This document shows positions 1 through 6,237 of a stretch of 16,624 nucleotides of DNA, one piece after another (the stretch's first letter is position 1; every line of letters starts with the position of its first letter). This stretch comes from Candidatus Saccharimonadota bacterium. GTDB lineage: Bacteria > Patescibacteriota > Saccharimonadia > Saccharimonadales > Saccharimonadaceae. The notes below the pieces were generated by a model, which did not search any database, was not told the origin of the DNA, and saw nothing but the letters and a program-made list of their open reading frames with translations. The stretch lies in contig JAFOHW010000055.1 in the NCBI GenBank assembly GCA_017421685.1, positions 1-16,624 on the forward strand, given 5' to 3'. Made by a program: the position numbers and the translations under genes.

Positions 1-1473
1 CTCATCTTTTACGAGGTCGAGTTTTTCGTCAAGTTCGTGATAAAAACCGTCCCAATCAGCTTCTTTGCGTTCGCCGAGGCAGATGCCGTGTTTTATACCA
101 ATTCGGACGAGGTTAATAGTCGTAAACGAGAGGTTTCCGCGACCGGTTACGATGCCGTCAGATTCTGGGAAAATAGAGGCGAAAACTCGCGTTCGGCAAC
201 CCATAGTAGCAATTTCGGTTCGGTAGTCGCCTTTTTTGTAATATTTCAGATTATATGGCGCATCGACAAAACAGAAATTCGGGAAAAGGCGCTTTGCGGA
301 GACTTCCATGGAGCGTTTAAAGAGGTCGTAATTCGGGTCTTCAGGATTATAGTTTATGCCTTCCTTAACTTTAAAGATAGAAATTGGGAAAATCGGGGTC
401 TCGCCTTTGCCTAAGCCGTTCTCGGTCGCTTGTAATAAATATTTTGAAGCTAAACGTCCAGCCGGAGAAGTATCAGTCCCAAAATTGATTGAAGTGAATG
501 GGACCTGGGCGCCAGCACGAGAATGCATAGTGTTTAAATTATGAACGAAACCTTCCATCGCCTGAAGAGTTGCACGTTCTACGTCGGAATTAGATGCTTC
601 GATTACTTCTTTTGGCCATTTAGCTTTTTCGAGTTTCTTGTCATCGCCAAATTCTGTATCGTCATTAACCTCTAGGTTCAGTTTTTTACCAGTGAATTTA
701 TTATATTTCTCGAGATTCTTTTTTAGGGCCTTTCGGAAAGATTTATTAATTCCGGGGGCCATCGCATAATCAAAATTAGGAATTGACTGGCCTCCGTGTT
801 GTTCATTTTGGTTAGCTTGAAGCAGAATGGCCGCTAAGGCGCAGTATGACTCAATCGAATTCGGAGTTCGAAGATGACCGTGGCCAGTGTTAAAGCCACC
901 GTTTTCAAACATAACAAACGGATCTGACTGACAACAAGTCAAAGTCCCTGTAGCATAGAAGTCTAAATCATGAATATGGATATCACCATTATCATGCGCG
1001 GCTGAAATATCGGGCCTAAGTAAAAGGCTTTTAGCGAAAACTTTTGAACCTTCGGCTCCGAATTGGAGCATTTTTCCCATTGCAGAGTTTCCATCAACGT
1101 TAGCGTTAGAACGTTTAACATCAGAATCTTCAGACGCGTCAGCATGAGAAATGGTTCGATAAATCATCATTAGATCGGATTTTGCGTCGCGAACTCTAGA
1201 ACGTTCTTGGCGATAGCGGATATAAGCCCTTGCAGTCTTTTTAAAACTAGATTCCATCAAAACTTCTTCAACAATGTCTTGAATTTGTTCAACGTTTGGA
1301 GTTCTCGTAGTGATTTTTTCCTTTGCGCGTTGAATGACTTTTTCAGCGAGAGCTTTAGCGCGATCAAACTTGAATTCTTCAGTTGCAAGGCCGGCTTTAG
1401 CTATAGCGTCAGTGATTTTTTCTGGATCGAACTTTACGATTTTTCCGTCTCTTTTGACAATTCTTTTGAACAT
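1..1473 (-). CDS. nrdD: Anaerobic (class III) ribonucleoside-triphosphate reductase, partial (C-terminus beyond left edge)
   Basis: Reduces ribonucleotides to deoxyribonucleotides without oxygen, using a glycyl radical. The 491 visible codons are open to the window edge; the family is about 700 residues, so the C-terminal zinc ribbon and glycyl-radical loop lie outside. Residues 1-95 are an ATP-cone allosteric domain (starts MFKRIVKRDGKIVKFDPEKI). The catalytic domain is recognisable from IHIHDLDFYATGTLTCCQ, GHGHLRTPNSIE and LQANQNEQHGGQ; the CC pair sits where class III enzymes keep active-site cysteine. The ATG at 1471-1473 follows AAGGAGGT at a good distance, so the start is secure. It reads in the same direction as sufCB but has its own promoter and probable NrdR sites. 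The activase nrdG is not in view. Family assignment is confident; dependence on NrdG is inferred from the family. Confidence 0.93.
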   Translation of the reverse strand, partial: MFKRIVKRDGKIVKFDPEKITDAIAKAGLATEEFKFDRAKALAEKVIQRAKEKITTRTPNVEQIQDIVEEVLMESSFKKTARAYIRYRQERSRVRDAKSDLMMIYRTISHADASEDSDVKRSNANVDGNSAMGKMLQFGAEGSKVFAKSLLLRPDISAAHDNGDIHIHDLDFYATGTLTCCQSDPFVMFENGGFNTGHGHLRTPNSIESYCALAAILLQANQNEQHGGQSIPNFDYAMAPGINKSFRKALKKNLEKYNKFTGKKLNLEVNDDTEFGDDKKLEKAKWPKEVIEASNSDVERATLQAMEGFVHNLNTMHSRAGAQVPFTSINFGTDTSPAGRLASKYLLQATENGLGKGETPIFPISIFKVKEGINYNPEDPNYDLFKRSMEVSAKRLFPNFCFVDAPYNLKYYKKGDYRTEIATMGCRTRVFASIFPESDGIVTGRGNLSFTTINLVRIGIKHGICLGERKEADWDGFYHELDEKLDLVKDE

Positions 1474-1508
1474 TTTACCTCCTTCGTTTGTTCAAATTTT
1501 TATGTATA

Positions 1509-1524
1509 ACGCTACATTTAGTGC
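1509..1524. promoter_or_regulatory. Putative NrdR box, promoter-proximal
   Basis: ACGCTACATTTAGTGC matches the same consensus at 12 of 16 positions and lies just downstream of the predicted start site. Its offset from the distal box is 33 bp, close to the roughly three-turn spacing usual for tandem NrdR boxes. The two boxes also share a longer direct-repeat context (TATAAC, one variable base, CTA, then AT-rich). Confidence 0.42.
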
Positions 1525-1533
1525 TTACAACTT

Positions 1534-1562
1534 AGTATATAACACTAAATATGGAATTACAA
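1534..1562 (-). promoter_or_regulatory. nrdD promoter (sigma70-type)
   Basis: On the minus strand, a -35 TTGTAA (1557-1562) and a -10 TATACT (1534-1539) are separated by exactly 17 bp. The predicted start lies near 1527, about 54 nt upstream of the nrdD ATG. It lies between the sufB stop and nrdD, so nrdD can be transcribed independently of sufCB. Confidence 0.6.
1542..1557. promoter_or_regulatory. Putative NrdR box, promoter-distal
   Basis: ACACTAAATATGGAAT matches the NrdR-box consensus acaCwAtATaTwGtgt at 12 of 16 positions by my alignment. It fills the -35/-10 spacer of the nrdD promoter, where a repressor would block polymerase. NrdR is the usual repressor of bacterial nrd genes; its gene is not in this window. 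Confidence 0.45.
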
Positions 1563-1591
1563 GTACTTTTTGTGGTTATTTTTGTAAGTAA

Positions 1592-2530
1592 TCAACGTAA
1601 AAACCCGTTAATGACCCTAGATTCAGCTTCTTGGCGAGTAAGCCCAAGAGTCATTAATTTTATGATTTGTTCCCCGGCAATTTTGCCGATAGCGGCTTCA
1701 TGAATCAGTTCAGCATCGACGCAATTAGCGTCTAGAGACGGAATTGCAGATACTTTGGCTTCGTCCATAATAATAGCGTCACATTCGGAATGTCCACGAC
1801 ATTTATTGTTCCCAATGATTTTCGATCTAAACGTTTGTTTAGACAAATCTTGTGCGACGGAACGCGAAGCGATAGTGGTAGTTGAGTCTTCACCGTTCAA
1901 TTCCACACAGTATATGCTTTCAGCGGTTTGTCGGCCATGCGTCATAAGACGTTCTTTAACAATAAGTTTCGCATTTTTTTCTAGCGTAGCAGTAGTTTTT
2001 CTAATAGTCGAGTCGACGCCTTTGATTTGCTCCATGATAAGTTCGGCTTCAGAACCCTTATCTAAATGTAATTCTGTGGTTGGGTTCAAGATTTTACCTC
2101 CTCTTCCCTGTCCAAACCCATAATGTTTTTCGATGTAAGTAATTTTTGCGTTTTTACCGACGAAAAATCGGTGAATTCCGTCATGAACGGAATCTGTAGG
2201 CCCACAATTATAAATTCCGCAACCGGCAATGATTGTGATTTCGGCATTCTCGCCAATATAAAAATCGTTATAGACAGTTTCTTTAATGCCGGTCGTGCTG
2301 ATTGCTACGGGGATATGAACTTGCTCATTTTTTGTATTTTCTTTGACATATATTTCTAGGCCAGAGTTAGATTTTTTAGTTTTAATATTAATGTTGTCGG
2401 TAGAATTACGACTAACCGCTTTTCCATTTACACGGAAATTATAAGCGCCTTCCGGAATTTCGAAAACTCCATCTTTTTTAGTATCGGCGACTTCGCAAAA
2501 AATTTGTTTTTCTTCTTCGGTTAAATTCAT
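1592..2530 (-). CDS. sufB: SufB/SufD-family Fe-S cluster scaffold (minimal SUF, SmsB-like)
   Basis: Scaffold partner of the SufC ATPase in Fe-S cluster assembly. The 312-residue protein is shorter than classical SufB (about 480-495) and resembles the short SufB/D form of two-gene SUF systems. The C-terminal core is clear: GHSECDAI with Cys250 at the position of the catalytic SufB cysteine, then NCVDAELIHEAAIGKI with Cys270 and His277, and a closing VINGFLR. Cys104 and Cys109 (GCGIYNCG) are further candidate ligands. Retained cysteines favour a SufB-like over a SufD-like role. The ATG overlaps the sufC stop as ATGA, implying translational coupling. No sufS, sufD, sufE or sufU is adjacent. SufB/D family is confident; activity as a homodimer is inference. 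Confidence 0.88.
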   Translation of the reverse strand: MNLTEEEKQIFCEVADTKKDGVFEIPEGAYNFRVNGKAVSRNSTDNINIKTKKSNSGLEIYVKENTKNEQVHIPVAISTTGIKETVYNDFYIGENAEITIIAGCGIYNCGPTDSVHDGIHRFFVGKNAKITYIEKHYGFGQGRGGKILNPTTELHLDKGSEAELIMEQIKGVDSTIRKTTATLEKNAKLIVKERLMTHGRQTAESIYCVELNGEDSTTTIASRSVAQDLSKQTFRSKIIGNNKCRGHSECDAIIMDEAKVSAIPSLDANCVDAELIHEAAIGKIAGEQIIKLMTLGLTRQEAESRVINGFLR

Positions 2531-3231
2531 GTTTTTGCCTCTTTTTTATTTAAGATTTCGGGGAGGATTTTTTCGGGAGTGTTTTTAGATTTGATTTTGC
2601 CATTTTCTAGGATGATAATTTCGTCGGCAATTTTTAAAATTCTCTCTTGATGGGAGATGATTATAGTGGTCTTTTTTTCGGATTTTAGATTTTTAAAAAT
2701 TCTAACTAAATTCTCAAAACTCCAAAGGTCAATCCCAGCTTCGGGTTCATCGAAAATCAGGATTTTCCCTTTTCTGGCTAAAACTGAAGCGATTTCGATT
2801 CTTTTCAGTTCCCCGCCGGAAAGTTTACCGTTGACTTCGCGAAGAAGATATTCTTCTGGTTTTAAACCGACTTTTTTTAAATATTTTTTAGCTTCGTCTT
2901 CCGAGATTAATTCTCCGCTTGAAATATTTAATAGATCATAGACATAAATGCCTTTAAATTTTACTGGCTGTTGAAAAGAAAAAGTCATGCCGTTTTTGGC
3001 GCGCTCGGTGATGCTTGATTTTGTGATGTTTTTTTCATCTAAGATGATTTCTCCCTCAGTTGGAGCTTTAATTCCCATGAGAATTTGAGCCAAAGTCGAT
3101 TTTCCGCTACCATTTGGACCAGTAATAACTACAAAACTTCCTGTTTCTATTTTCAGCGAAATAGAGTCCAAGACTTTTGTCTTAGACCCACCTTTTTTGA
3201 CCTCGTAACTAATATTTTCCAATTCTAACAC
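2527..3231 (-). CDS. sufC: Fe-S cluster assembly ATPase SufC
   Basis: ABC-type ATPase that drives the SufB scaffold. In 234 residues it shows Walker A GPNGSGKS (38-45), a Q-loop region (FSFQQPV, about 84-90), the signature LSGGE (137-141), Walker B ILIFDEPEAGID (157-168) and the switch histidine His194. There are no membrane segments, as expected for this soluble ABC protein. The start is a GTG (3229-3231) with no convincing Shine-Dalgarno sequence; a TGG+TAAAAT extended -10 ends only 7 nt upstream, suggesting a leaderless or nearly leaderless message. It is the first gene of the sufC-sufB pair and is divergent from an orphan gene at 3394. Confidence 0.92.
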   Translation of the reverse strand: MLELENISYEVKKGGSKTKVLDSISLKIETGSFVVITGPNGSGKSTLAQILMGIKAPTEGEIILDEKNITKSSITERAKNGMTFSFQQPVKFKGIYVYDLLNISSGELISEDEAKKYLKKVGLKPEEYLLREVNGKLSGGELKRIEIASVLARKGKILIFDEPEAGIDLWSFENLVRIFKNLKSEKKTTIIISHQERILKIADEIIILENGKIKSKNTPEKILPEILNKKEAKT

Positions 3232-3238
3232 TGGGTAT

Positions 3239-3247
3239 ATTTTACCA
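3239..3247 (-). promoter_or_regulatory. sufCB extended -10 promoter element
   Basis: Minus strand TGG followed by TAAAAT (3239-3244) ends 7 nt before the sufC GTG. No good -35 is seen, consistent with an extended -10 promoter. The leader would be about 1 nt, which fits the missing ribosome binding site. Confidence 0.45.
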
Positions 3248-3269
3248 CGAAATAGAAAAATGTGTTGAG

Positions 3270-3297
3270 ATATGTCTCTATACTTGACATATTGTCA
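3270..3297. promoter_or_regulatory. Operator-like inverted repeats between sufC and the 3394 gene
   Basis: ATATGTC (3270-3276) is inverted as GACATAT (3286-3292), and TGACATATTGTCA (3285-3297) is a second, overlapping dyad. They sit on the -35 and spacer of the plus-strand promoter and about 40 bp upstream of sufC, so one regulator could affect both directions. The regulator is unknown, and AT-rich dyads can arise by chance. Confidence 0.3.
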
Positions 3298-3312
3298 TTT
3301 TCTTGTTATAAT
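3284..3312 (+). promoter_or_regulatory. Perfect-consensus sigma70 promoter for the 3394 gene
   Basis: TTGACA (3284-3289), 17-bp spacer, TATAAT (3307-3312): both hexamers are exact consensus at optimal spacing. The predicted start near 3319 gives a leader of about 75 nt containing a small TGCCC/GGGCA hairpin (3365-3378) three bases upstream of the AAGGAG ribosome binding site. Confidence 0.75.
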
Positions 3313-3393
3313 TATATGAGTACTTTAATATGTTGGGATTATTTAGGTGTCAACTTTGACCGATTGCCCTTAGGGGCAGAAAGGAGTTAGCCT

Positions 3394-3957
3394 GTGGCTA
3401 ATCTCACATCTGAGGATCTGGAGATTATCAAGGAGCTCGTCAGGGAGACGGTGGCAGAAACTGTCCCGAATACGATGAGCTCAGTATTCGAAGACGAGAG
3501 GGAGGTTGAGGCTCACATCGTCGCACAGATTGTGGCTGAGACCTATCGCGCCATGATCGAGCAGGAAGCTCTCGAGATTGCGAGGGTTCACGGCAAGATG
3601 CTCGAGCTGACCCAGATGATTACGGAGATTGCTTCGCGCGATCAACTGGACGCAGAGATGATTGGCGAGGAGGCCAACAAGAGGGCTTATGTCCTTGCCG
3701 TGATGATGGCGGAACAGTCTATCATCCGTAACGAGGATCAACTCGCTACAATCAATAGTCTCATCACAGAGGCCGAGATGGCCCTCATTGATGGGGGCCA
3801 TGTAACTCCGACCGGGGTTGAGTCGAACTACGAAAGTAGAAAGAGGTGGGACACTCGTCGCTGGGACACTAGGAGGAAGAACCTCCTTCGGCAACGTGAT
3901 GTTGTTATTGACCGTCTTGAGGCTGAGCGTCAGCGCCTCGCTAACCTCAGGCTCTAA
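3394..3957 (+). CDS. Hypothetical helical/coiled-coil protein, GC-rich orphan
   Basis: I do not recognise this 187-residue protein. It starts at GTG (3394-3396), seven bases after AAGGAG. It is acidic and almost entirely helix-forming, without signal peptide or membrane segment: long Glu/Ala/Ile-rich stretches (about 5-130), a short Gly/Pro break (GGHVTPTG, about 134-141), then a basic tail. The tail carries a tandem five-residue repeat RWDTR-RWDTR (15-bp DNA unit) followed by a probable coiled coil ending in RQRLANLRL. A sampled 60-base line is 57% G+C against 42% in prfA, and it favours CTC, GAG and AGG codons, so recent acquisition is likely. It has its own perfect promoter and a structured 3' end, so it is monocistronic and probably well expressed. 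A phage-derived structural or DNA-associated protein is possible, but nothing proves it. Confidence 0.75.
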   Translation: MANLTSEDLEIIKELVRETVAETVPNTMSSVFEDEREVEAHIVAQIVAETYRAMIEQEALEIARVHGKMLELTQMITEIASRDQLDAEMIGEEANKRAYVLAVMMAEQSIIRNEDQLATINSLITEAEMALIDGGHVTPTGVESNYESRKRWDTRRWDTRRKNLLRQRDVVIDRLEAERQRLANLRL

Positions 3958-4002
3958 CTAATCCCAACCGACCATCTTATGTCGTTAAATCTAAGCGTAA
4001 TA

Positions 4003-4053
4003 CCACGGGGAAGCTCCGTGGGGCTGTGCCCAGGCCGTCACCGGTGCTTTTTT
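4003..4053 (+). terminator. Multi-hairpin 3' structure and terminator after the 3394 gene
   Basis: Three adjacent hairpins precede a T6 run (4048-4053): CCACGG/CCGTGG (4003-4008 with 4016-4021), GGGC/GCCC (4021-4031, sharing a base with the first) and GCCG/CGGT around 4034-4045, which overlaps the palindrome CACCGGTG (4039-4046). GCGTAA (3995-4000) can also pair with TTATGC (4052-4057) to close a junction. This is more elaborate than a simple terminator. Confidence 0.5.
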
Positions 4054-4063
4054 ATGCTTATAA

Positions 4064-4072
4064 TGTTATAAT
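4064..4072 (+). promoter_or_regulatory. Extended -10 promoter for the 4091 gene
   Basis: TGT followed by TATAAT (4067-4072); a second TATAAT lies at 4059-4064. No clear -35. The predicted start near 4079 (or 4071) leaves a very short leader that still includes AAAGGAG at 4079-4085. Confidence 0.5.
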
Positions 4073-4090
4073 GGAAGAAAAGGAGAAGTT

Positions 4091-4528
4091 ATGGCATTAG
4101 GCTTTAGAGAAGCAGTAACAGGAGAAAAAAGCGACTTTAATAAACTTAGCGCTGAAGAAAAAGCTAAATTCGTGAAAGAAAGAGGGTGGTTCGACGAAAG
4201 GTCCTTGCGTACTGTAGTAAATTTTGAGGTTTTTTGTTATATTGGTGGACAACTGGAGAGTAGGCACGAGTTTTTTGAGTGGGCGCTTCGTTCTGAACCG
4301 ACATCCGAAGAGCTAGATGTCCCCGGTTTACCTATAAATTTATATTACAATAATGGAGTAAAGCTACGCGCTCGAGAATATTCGGCTGGTTCTGGGGAAA
4401 CTTTTAGAGATTTTGATTTATCGATAGGTGAGCCAATAGAATTTTCGCGAGAAAAATATATACCATTTAAGGAGACATATCGCGTAATATTAAAAGATGT
4501 GAAATACGGAGAGATGCTAGATTTATAA
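4091..4528 (+). CDS. Hypothetical protein, 145 aa
   Basis: I do not recognise this protein. The ATG is five bases after AAAGGAG, so the start is sound. The sequence is soluble, mixed alpha/beta, with no signal peptide or membrane segment. An N-terminal helical part (about 15-60, with LSAEEKAKFVKERGWFDERS) is followed by a strand-rich half (PINLYYNNGVKLRAREYS, DFDLSIGEPIEF, YRVILKDVKYGEML) resembling a small beta domain. Composition is closer to the chromosome than that of its GC-rich neighbours. It has its own promoter and a clean terminator, so it is a separate transcription unit among orphan genes. Function unknown. Confidence 0.7.
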   Translation: MALGFREAVTGEKSDFNKLSAEEKAKFVKERGWFDERSLRTVVNFEVFCYIGGQLESRHEFFEWALRSEPTSEELDVPGLPINLYYNNGVKLRAREYSAGSGETFRDFDLSIGEPIEFSREKYIPFKETYRVILKDVKYGEMLDL

Positions 4529-4563
4529 TAGCTAGGTTAAATTTCATAAGAGGGTAGGGGGTT

Positions 4564-4585
4564 CTTCCCTTTCGGGAAGTTTTTT
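4564..4585 (+). terminator. Rho-independent terminator of the 4091 gene
   Basis: CTTCCC (4564-4569), TTTC loop, GGGAAG (4574-4579), then six T. It begins 36 bases after the stop codon. Confidence 0.88.
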
Positions 4586-4645
4586 GTAATTCCTAGAGCT
4601 GAACGTTTAGACTATATGTGGATACGACTAAAGAACAGGGGTTTT

Positions 4646-4674
4646 TTGACTTTTTTAGGTTTTTATGCTATAAT
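4646..4674 (+). promoter_or_regulatory. Strong extended -10 promoter for the 4726 gene
   Basis: TTGACT (4646-4651), 17-bp spacer, TATAAT (4669-4674) preceded by TGC. The predicted start is about 4681, giving a leader of about 45 nt with GGAGGAG. Confidence 0.75.
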
Positions 4675-4725
4675 TAGGGTAGTTTGGTTCATTTCAATAT
4701 GTCATCAGGGAACGGAGGAGACGTC

Positions 4726-5115
4726 GTGGCCCGTCTGACGAAAAAAACTGTCGGAACTATAAAGAACCGAGTCGAGCATGGCTGGACTTGGAAAAGGTTC
4801 GAGGAGGCCTATAGGTGGTCTAGTTGGACAATAGAAACCTACATAAGGCATAACTTGGGCCTCGATAAGGATGAGGCGGATAAGCTCATAGATGAGATAA
4901 CTCAGAACGAACTCAGGGCTCAAGAGCGCGGAGAACTCGCCGAGAAGTACGAGGAGTGTCGCAGGCAAGCAAAGAGCGAGAGAGACGAGATAATCTCCAT
5001 CAAGAAGGAGATCCGGCGTCTCGAAGCTGAGCTTCAGGAAAAAGAGGCTGAGCATGAAAAAACGCTCGAAGAACTCAATGCTCTGGCGATAAAGCTAGGA
5101 CTGAACACTAACTAG
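4726..5115 (+). CDS. Hypothetical protein with HTH-like N-terminus and coiled-coil C-terminus
   Basis: An unrecognised 129-residue protein. I chose GTG 4726 because GGAGGAG (4714-4720) lies five bases upstream; the frame is open further upstream to ATG 4699 and TTG 4684, but neither has such a site. Residues about 15-45 (HGWTWKRFEEAYRWSSWTIE and following) look like a helix-turn-helix, with a recognition-helix candidate near SSWTIETYI. Residues about 60-120 are a charged coiled coil (RRLEAELQEKEAEHEKTLEE), suggesting a dimer. A sampled line is 60% G+C, far above the chromosomal genes here and similar to the 3394 gene, with which it shares a GTG-GC start, strong consensus promoter and single-gene layout. 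A small DNA-binding regulator of foreign origin is the best guess, with modest certainty. Confidence 0.7.
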   Translation: MARLTKKTVGTIKNRVEHGWTWKRFEEAYRWSSWTIETYIRHNLGLDKDEADKLIDEITQNELRAQERGELAEKYEECRRQAKSERDEIISIKKEIRRLEAELQEKEAEHEKTLEELNALAIKLGLNTN

Positions 5116-5151
5116 ACGACATCGCTCCATAACTGGGGCAGTAACTTAAGC

Positions 5152-5187
5152 AAGGCAGGAAAGGTAGATTCCTGCCTTTTCTGTTTT
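5152..5187 (+). terminator. Rho-independent terminator of the 4726 gene
   Basis: A 10-bp perfect stem AAGGCAGGAA (5152-5161) / TTCCTGCCTT (5169-5178), 7-base loop, then a T-rich tail (5177-5187). Confidence 0.88.
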
Positions 5188-5191
5188 CGTA

Positions 5192-5247
5192 AAAATAAGC
5201 CCCGAGGGGATTATTTTATCCTGGTGGGGGTTAATTAACCAGGTTTT
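5192..5247. repeat. Two further hairpins in the 5116-5371 intergenic region
   Basis: AAAATAAGCCCC (5192-5203) pairs with GGGGATTATTTT (5206-5217) with one mismatch. CCTGGT (5220-5225) pairs with ACCAGG (5238-5243), followed by TTTT. They could be additional terminators, the first working on both strands. The remainder of the region up to the promoter at 5357 shows no convincing gene. Confidence 0.5.
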
Positions 5248-5356
5248 ACTCGCGTACAAAGAGGACATAGAGGAAAAGCTCCAACGTCGTATATACGAAG
5301 AGTAGCTGGTTACCCCATACCCCATTATATCATATGAGGTATAAAGTGGCGATAAG

Positions 5357-5365
5357 TGTTATAAT
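5357..5365 (+). promoter_or_regulatory. Extended -10 driving a leaderless GIY-YIG-like fragment
   Basis: TGT + TATAAT (5360-5365) ends exactly 6 nt before ATG 5372, so the A of ATG would be the first transcribed base. No Shine-Dalgarno sequence is present. Confidence 0.5.
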
Positions 5366-5371
5366 ATATGT

Positions 5372-5572
5372 ATGAGTAAAGACAAGAAAGTTGGCGAAAT
5401 ATATATCCTTACTAACCCATCGTTCCCTGAGTGGGTGAAGATCGGGTACTCTGATGACGCAGACAATCGTGCTAAGCAGTATATTTCATTATACATCTCT
5501 CCTAGATTTTGTAATTTATTATTCTATTACTTTACAATGCCAAAATCTTGTGAACATCTTCATAAATTTTAA
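5372..5572 (+). pseudogene. Truncated T5orf172/MUG113-type GIY-YIG domain protein
   Basis: The first 37 residues read like the start of a T5orf172 (GIY-YIG superfamily) domain: GEIYILTNPSFPEWVKIGYS then DDADNRAKQY, including the YILTNP and VKIGYS blocks. The family domain is about 80-100 residues and continues to a conserved acidic/HEFF-like end. Here the reading frame changes character after about base 5482, becoming AT-rich, and stops after 66 residues; KSCEHLHKF at the very end may be a remnant of the family's LHK block. The gene is therefore either truncated by the AT-rich segment that follows or decayed by mutation. A promoter and leaderless start remain intact. A short functional variant cannot be excluded. 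Confidence 0.5.
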
Positions 5573-5602
5573 TTGCACTAAACTGCCATACTTTCTAAAT
5601 AA

Positions 5603-6202
5603 TTATTTAAATTCTGCAAACACTCTACATGGAGAGCCATCAAACTTATCAAAATTTAAAGGTATTGCATAAATTCTAAATTTTTTATCTACCAATAACT
5701 TCATATTACATACATTCTCAACTATTAATATATCATTTTCTAATAGCCTTTTATGTATTGGAAATGGATATTTATCAGGTGTTGGAGTATCTAATAAAAT
5801 CATTTTTGGATTTTTAGATATTAAAAAATCCACTAAATTTTCATCAAGCATAGGAACATCGTTAAATAATTTATCTATTCCATTGTCCATATGTCCTGAA
5901 TATAGAAGAAATATATCTTCATCTTCAATATTATTTAAATCTAAATTATGAATATCAATGACTTTTCCTTTGCCAATAAATTTATCTAATTTAAAATCAC
6001 TTGATTTTTTTCCATTATCAATCATATGATATGGAAAATCTATATGTGTTCCAAAATGTGTATTTATTGTTATTTGATGTTCATTATATGTATTATCCTT
6101 TATATTCGCATATTGTTTAAAAATAATATTAGGTTCTCCAGGGAAAACAGGTGTATATTCTGTTAATAATAACGATAAATCAATGTACTTATTCTCTTTC
6201 AT
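5603..6202 (-). CDS. Putative cyclase family protein (kynurenine formamidase-like metal hydrolase)
   Basis: Member of the cyclase family (PF04199), metal-dependent hydrolases that include bacterial arylformamidase. In 199 residues it has the full family motif HxGTHxDxPxH as HFGTHIDFPYH (49-59), supplying metal ligands and the catalytic histidine, plus the N-terminal IDLSLLLTEYTPVFPGEP block typical of the family. Length is normal. The ATG follows AGGAAG about seven bases upstream. G+C is very low (13 of 60 in the line 5941-6000), with AT-rich codons and an AT-rich 5' flank to about 6240, quite unlike the neighbours; transfer from a low-GC bacterium is likely. It lies beside the 3' end of tRNA-Val and next to the truncated 5372 gene. 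The substrate cannot be read from sequence. Confidence 0.85.
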   Translation of the reverse strand: MKENKYIDLSLLLTEYTPVFPGEPNIIFKQYANIKDNTYNEHQITINTHFGTHIDFPYHMIDNGKKSSDFKLDKFIGKGKVIDIHNLDLNNIEDEDIFLLYSGHMDNGIDKLFNDVPMLDENLVDFLISKNPKMILLDTPTPDKYPFPIHKRLLENDILIVENVCNMKLLVDKKFRIYAIPLNFDKFDGSPCRVFAEFK

Positions 6203-6227
6203 ATATCATCTTCCTTTTTTATTTAAC

Positions 6228-6237
6228 TTGTTAACAA
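6228..6237. promoter_or_regulatory. Palindrome upstream of the cyclase gene
   Basis: TTGTTAACAA is a perfect 10-bp palindrome 26 bases upstream of the cyclase ATG, just upstream of its ribosome binding site region. It could be an operator; no factor is assigned. Confidence 0.2.

Noticed and set aside
1561..1571. AAGTACTTTTT upstream of nrdD also present in both arms of the 12572-12769 palindrome
   Set aside because: Eleven AT-rich bases in a 16-kb window can recur by chance and no other context is shared.
4020..4050. Riboswitch-like pieces (GGCCTGGGCA on the minus strand, CACGGGGAAGC on the plus strand) recalling a ZTP aptamer
   Set aside because: The matching pieces are on opposite strands and in the wrong order, and no purine or folate gene follows.
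4684..4725. Upstream starts TTG 4684 and ATG 4699 for the 4726 gene
   Set aside because: Only GTG 4726 has a ribosome binding site (GGAGGAG) at proper distance, and the leader composition is non-coding.
5189..5305. Open frame ending at TAG 5303-5305 with a charged end (YKEDIEEKLQRRIYEE)
   Set aside because: No start codon or ribosome site; it runs through the terminator tail and two hairpins.
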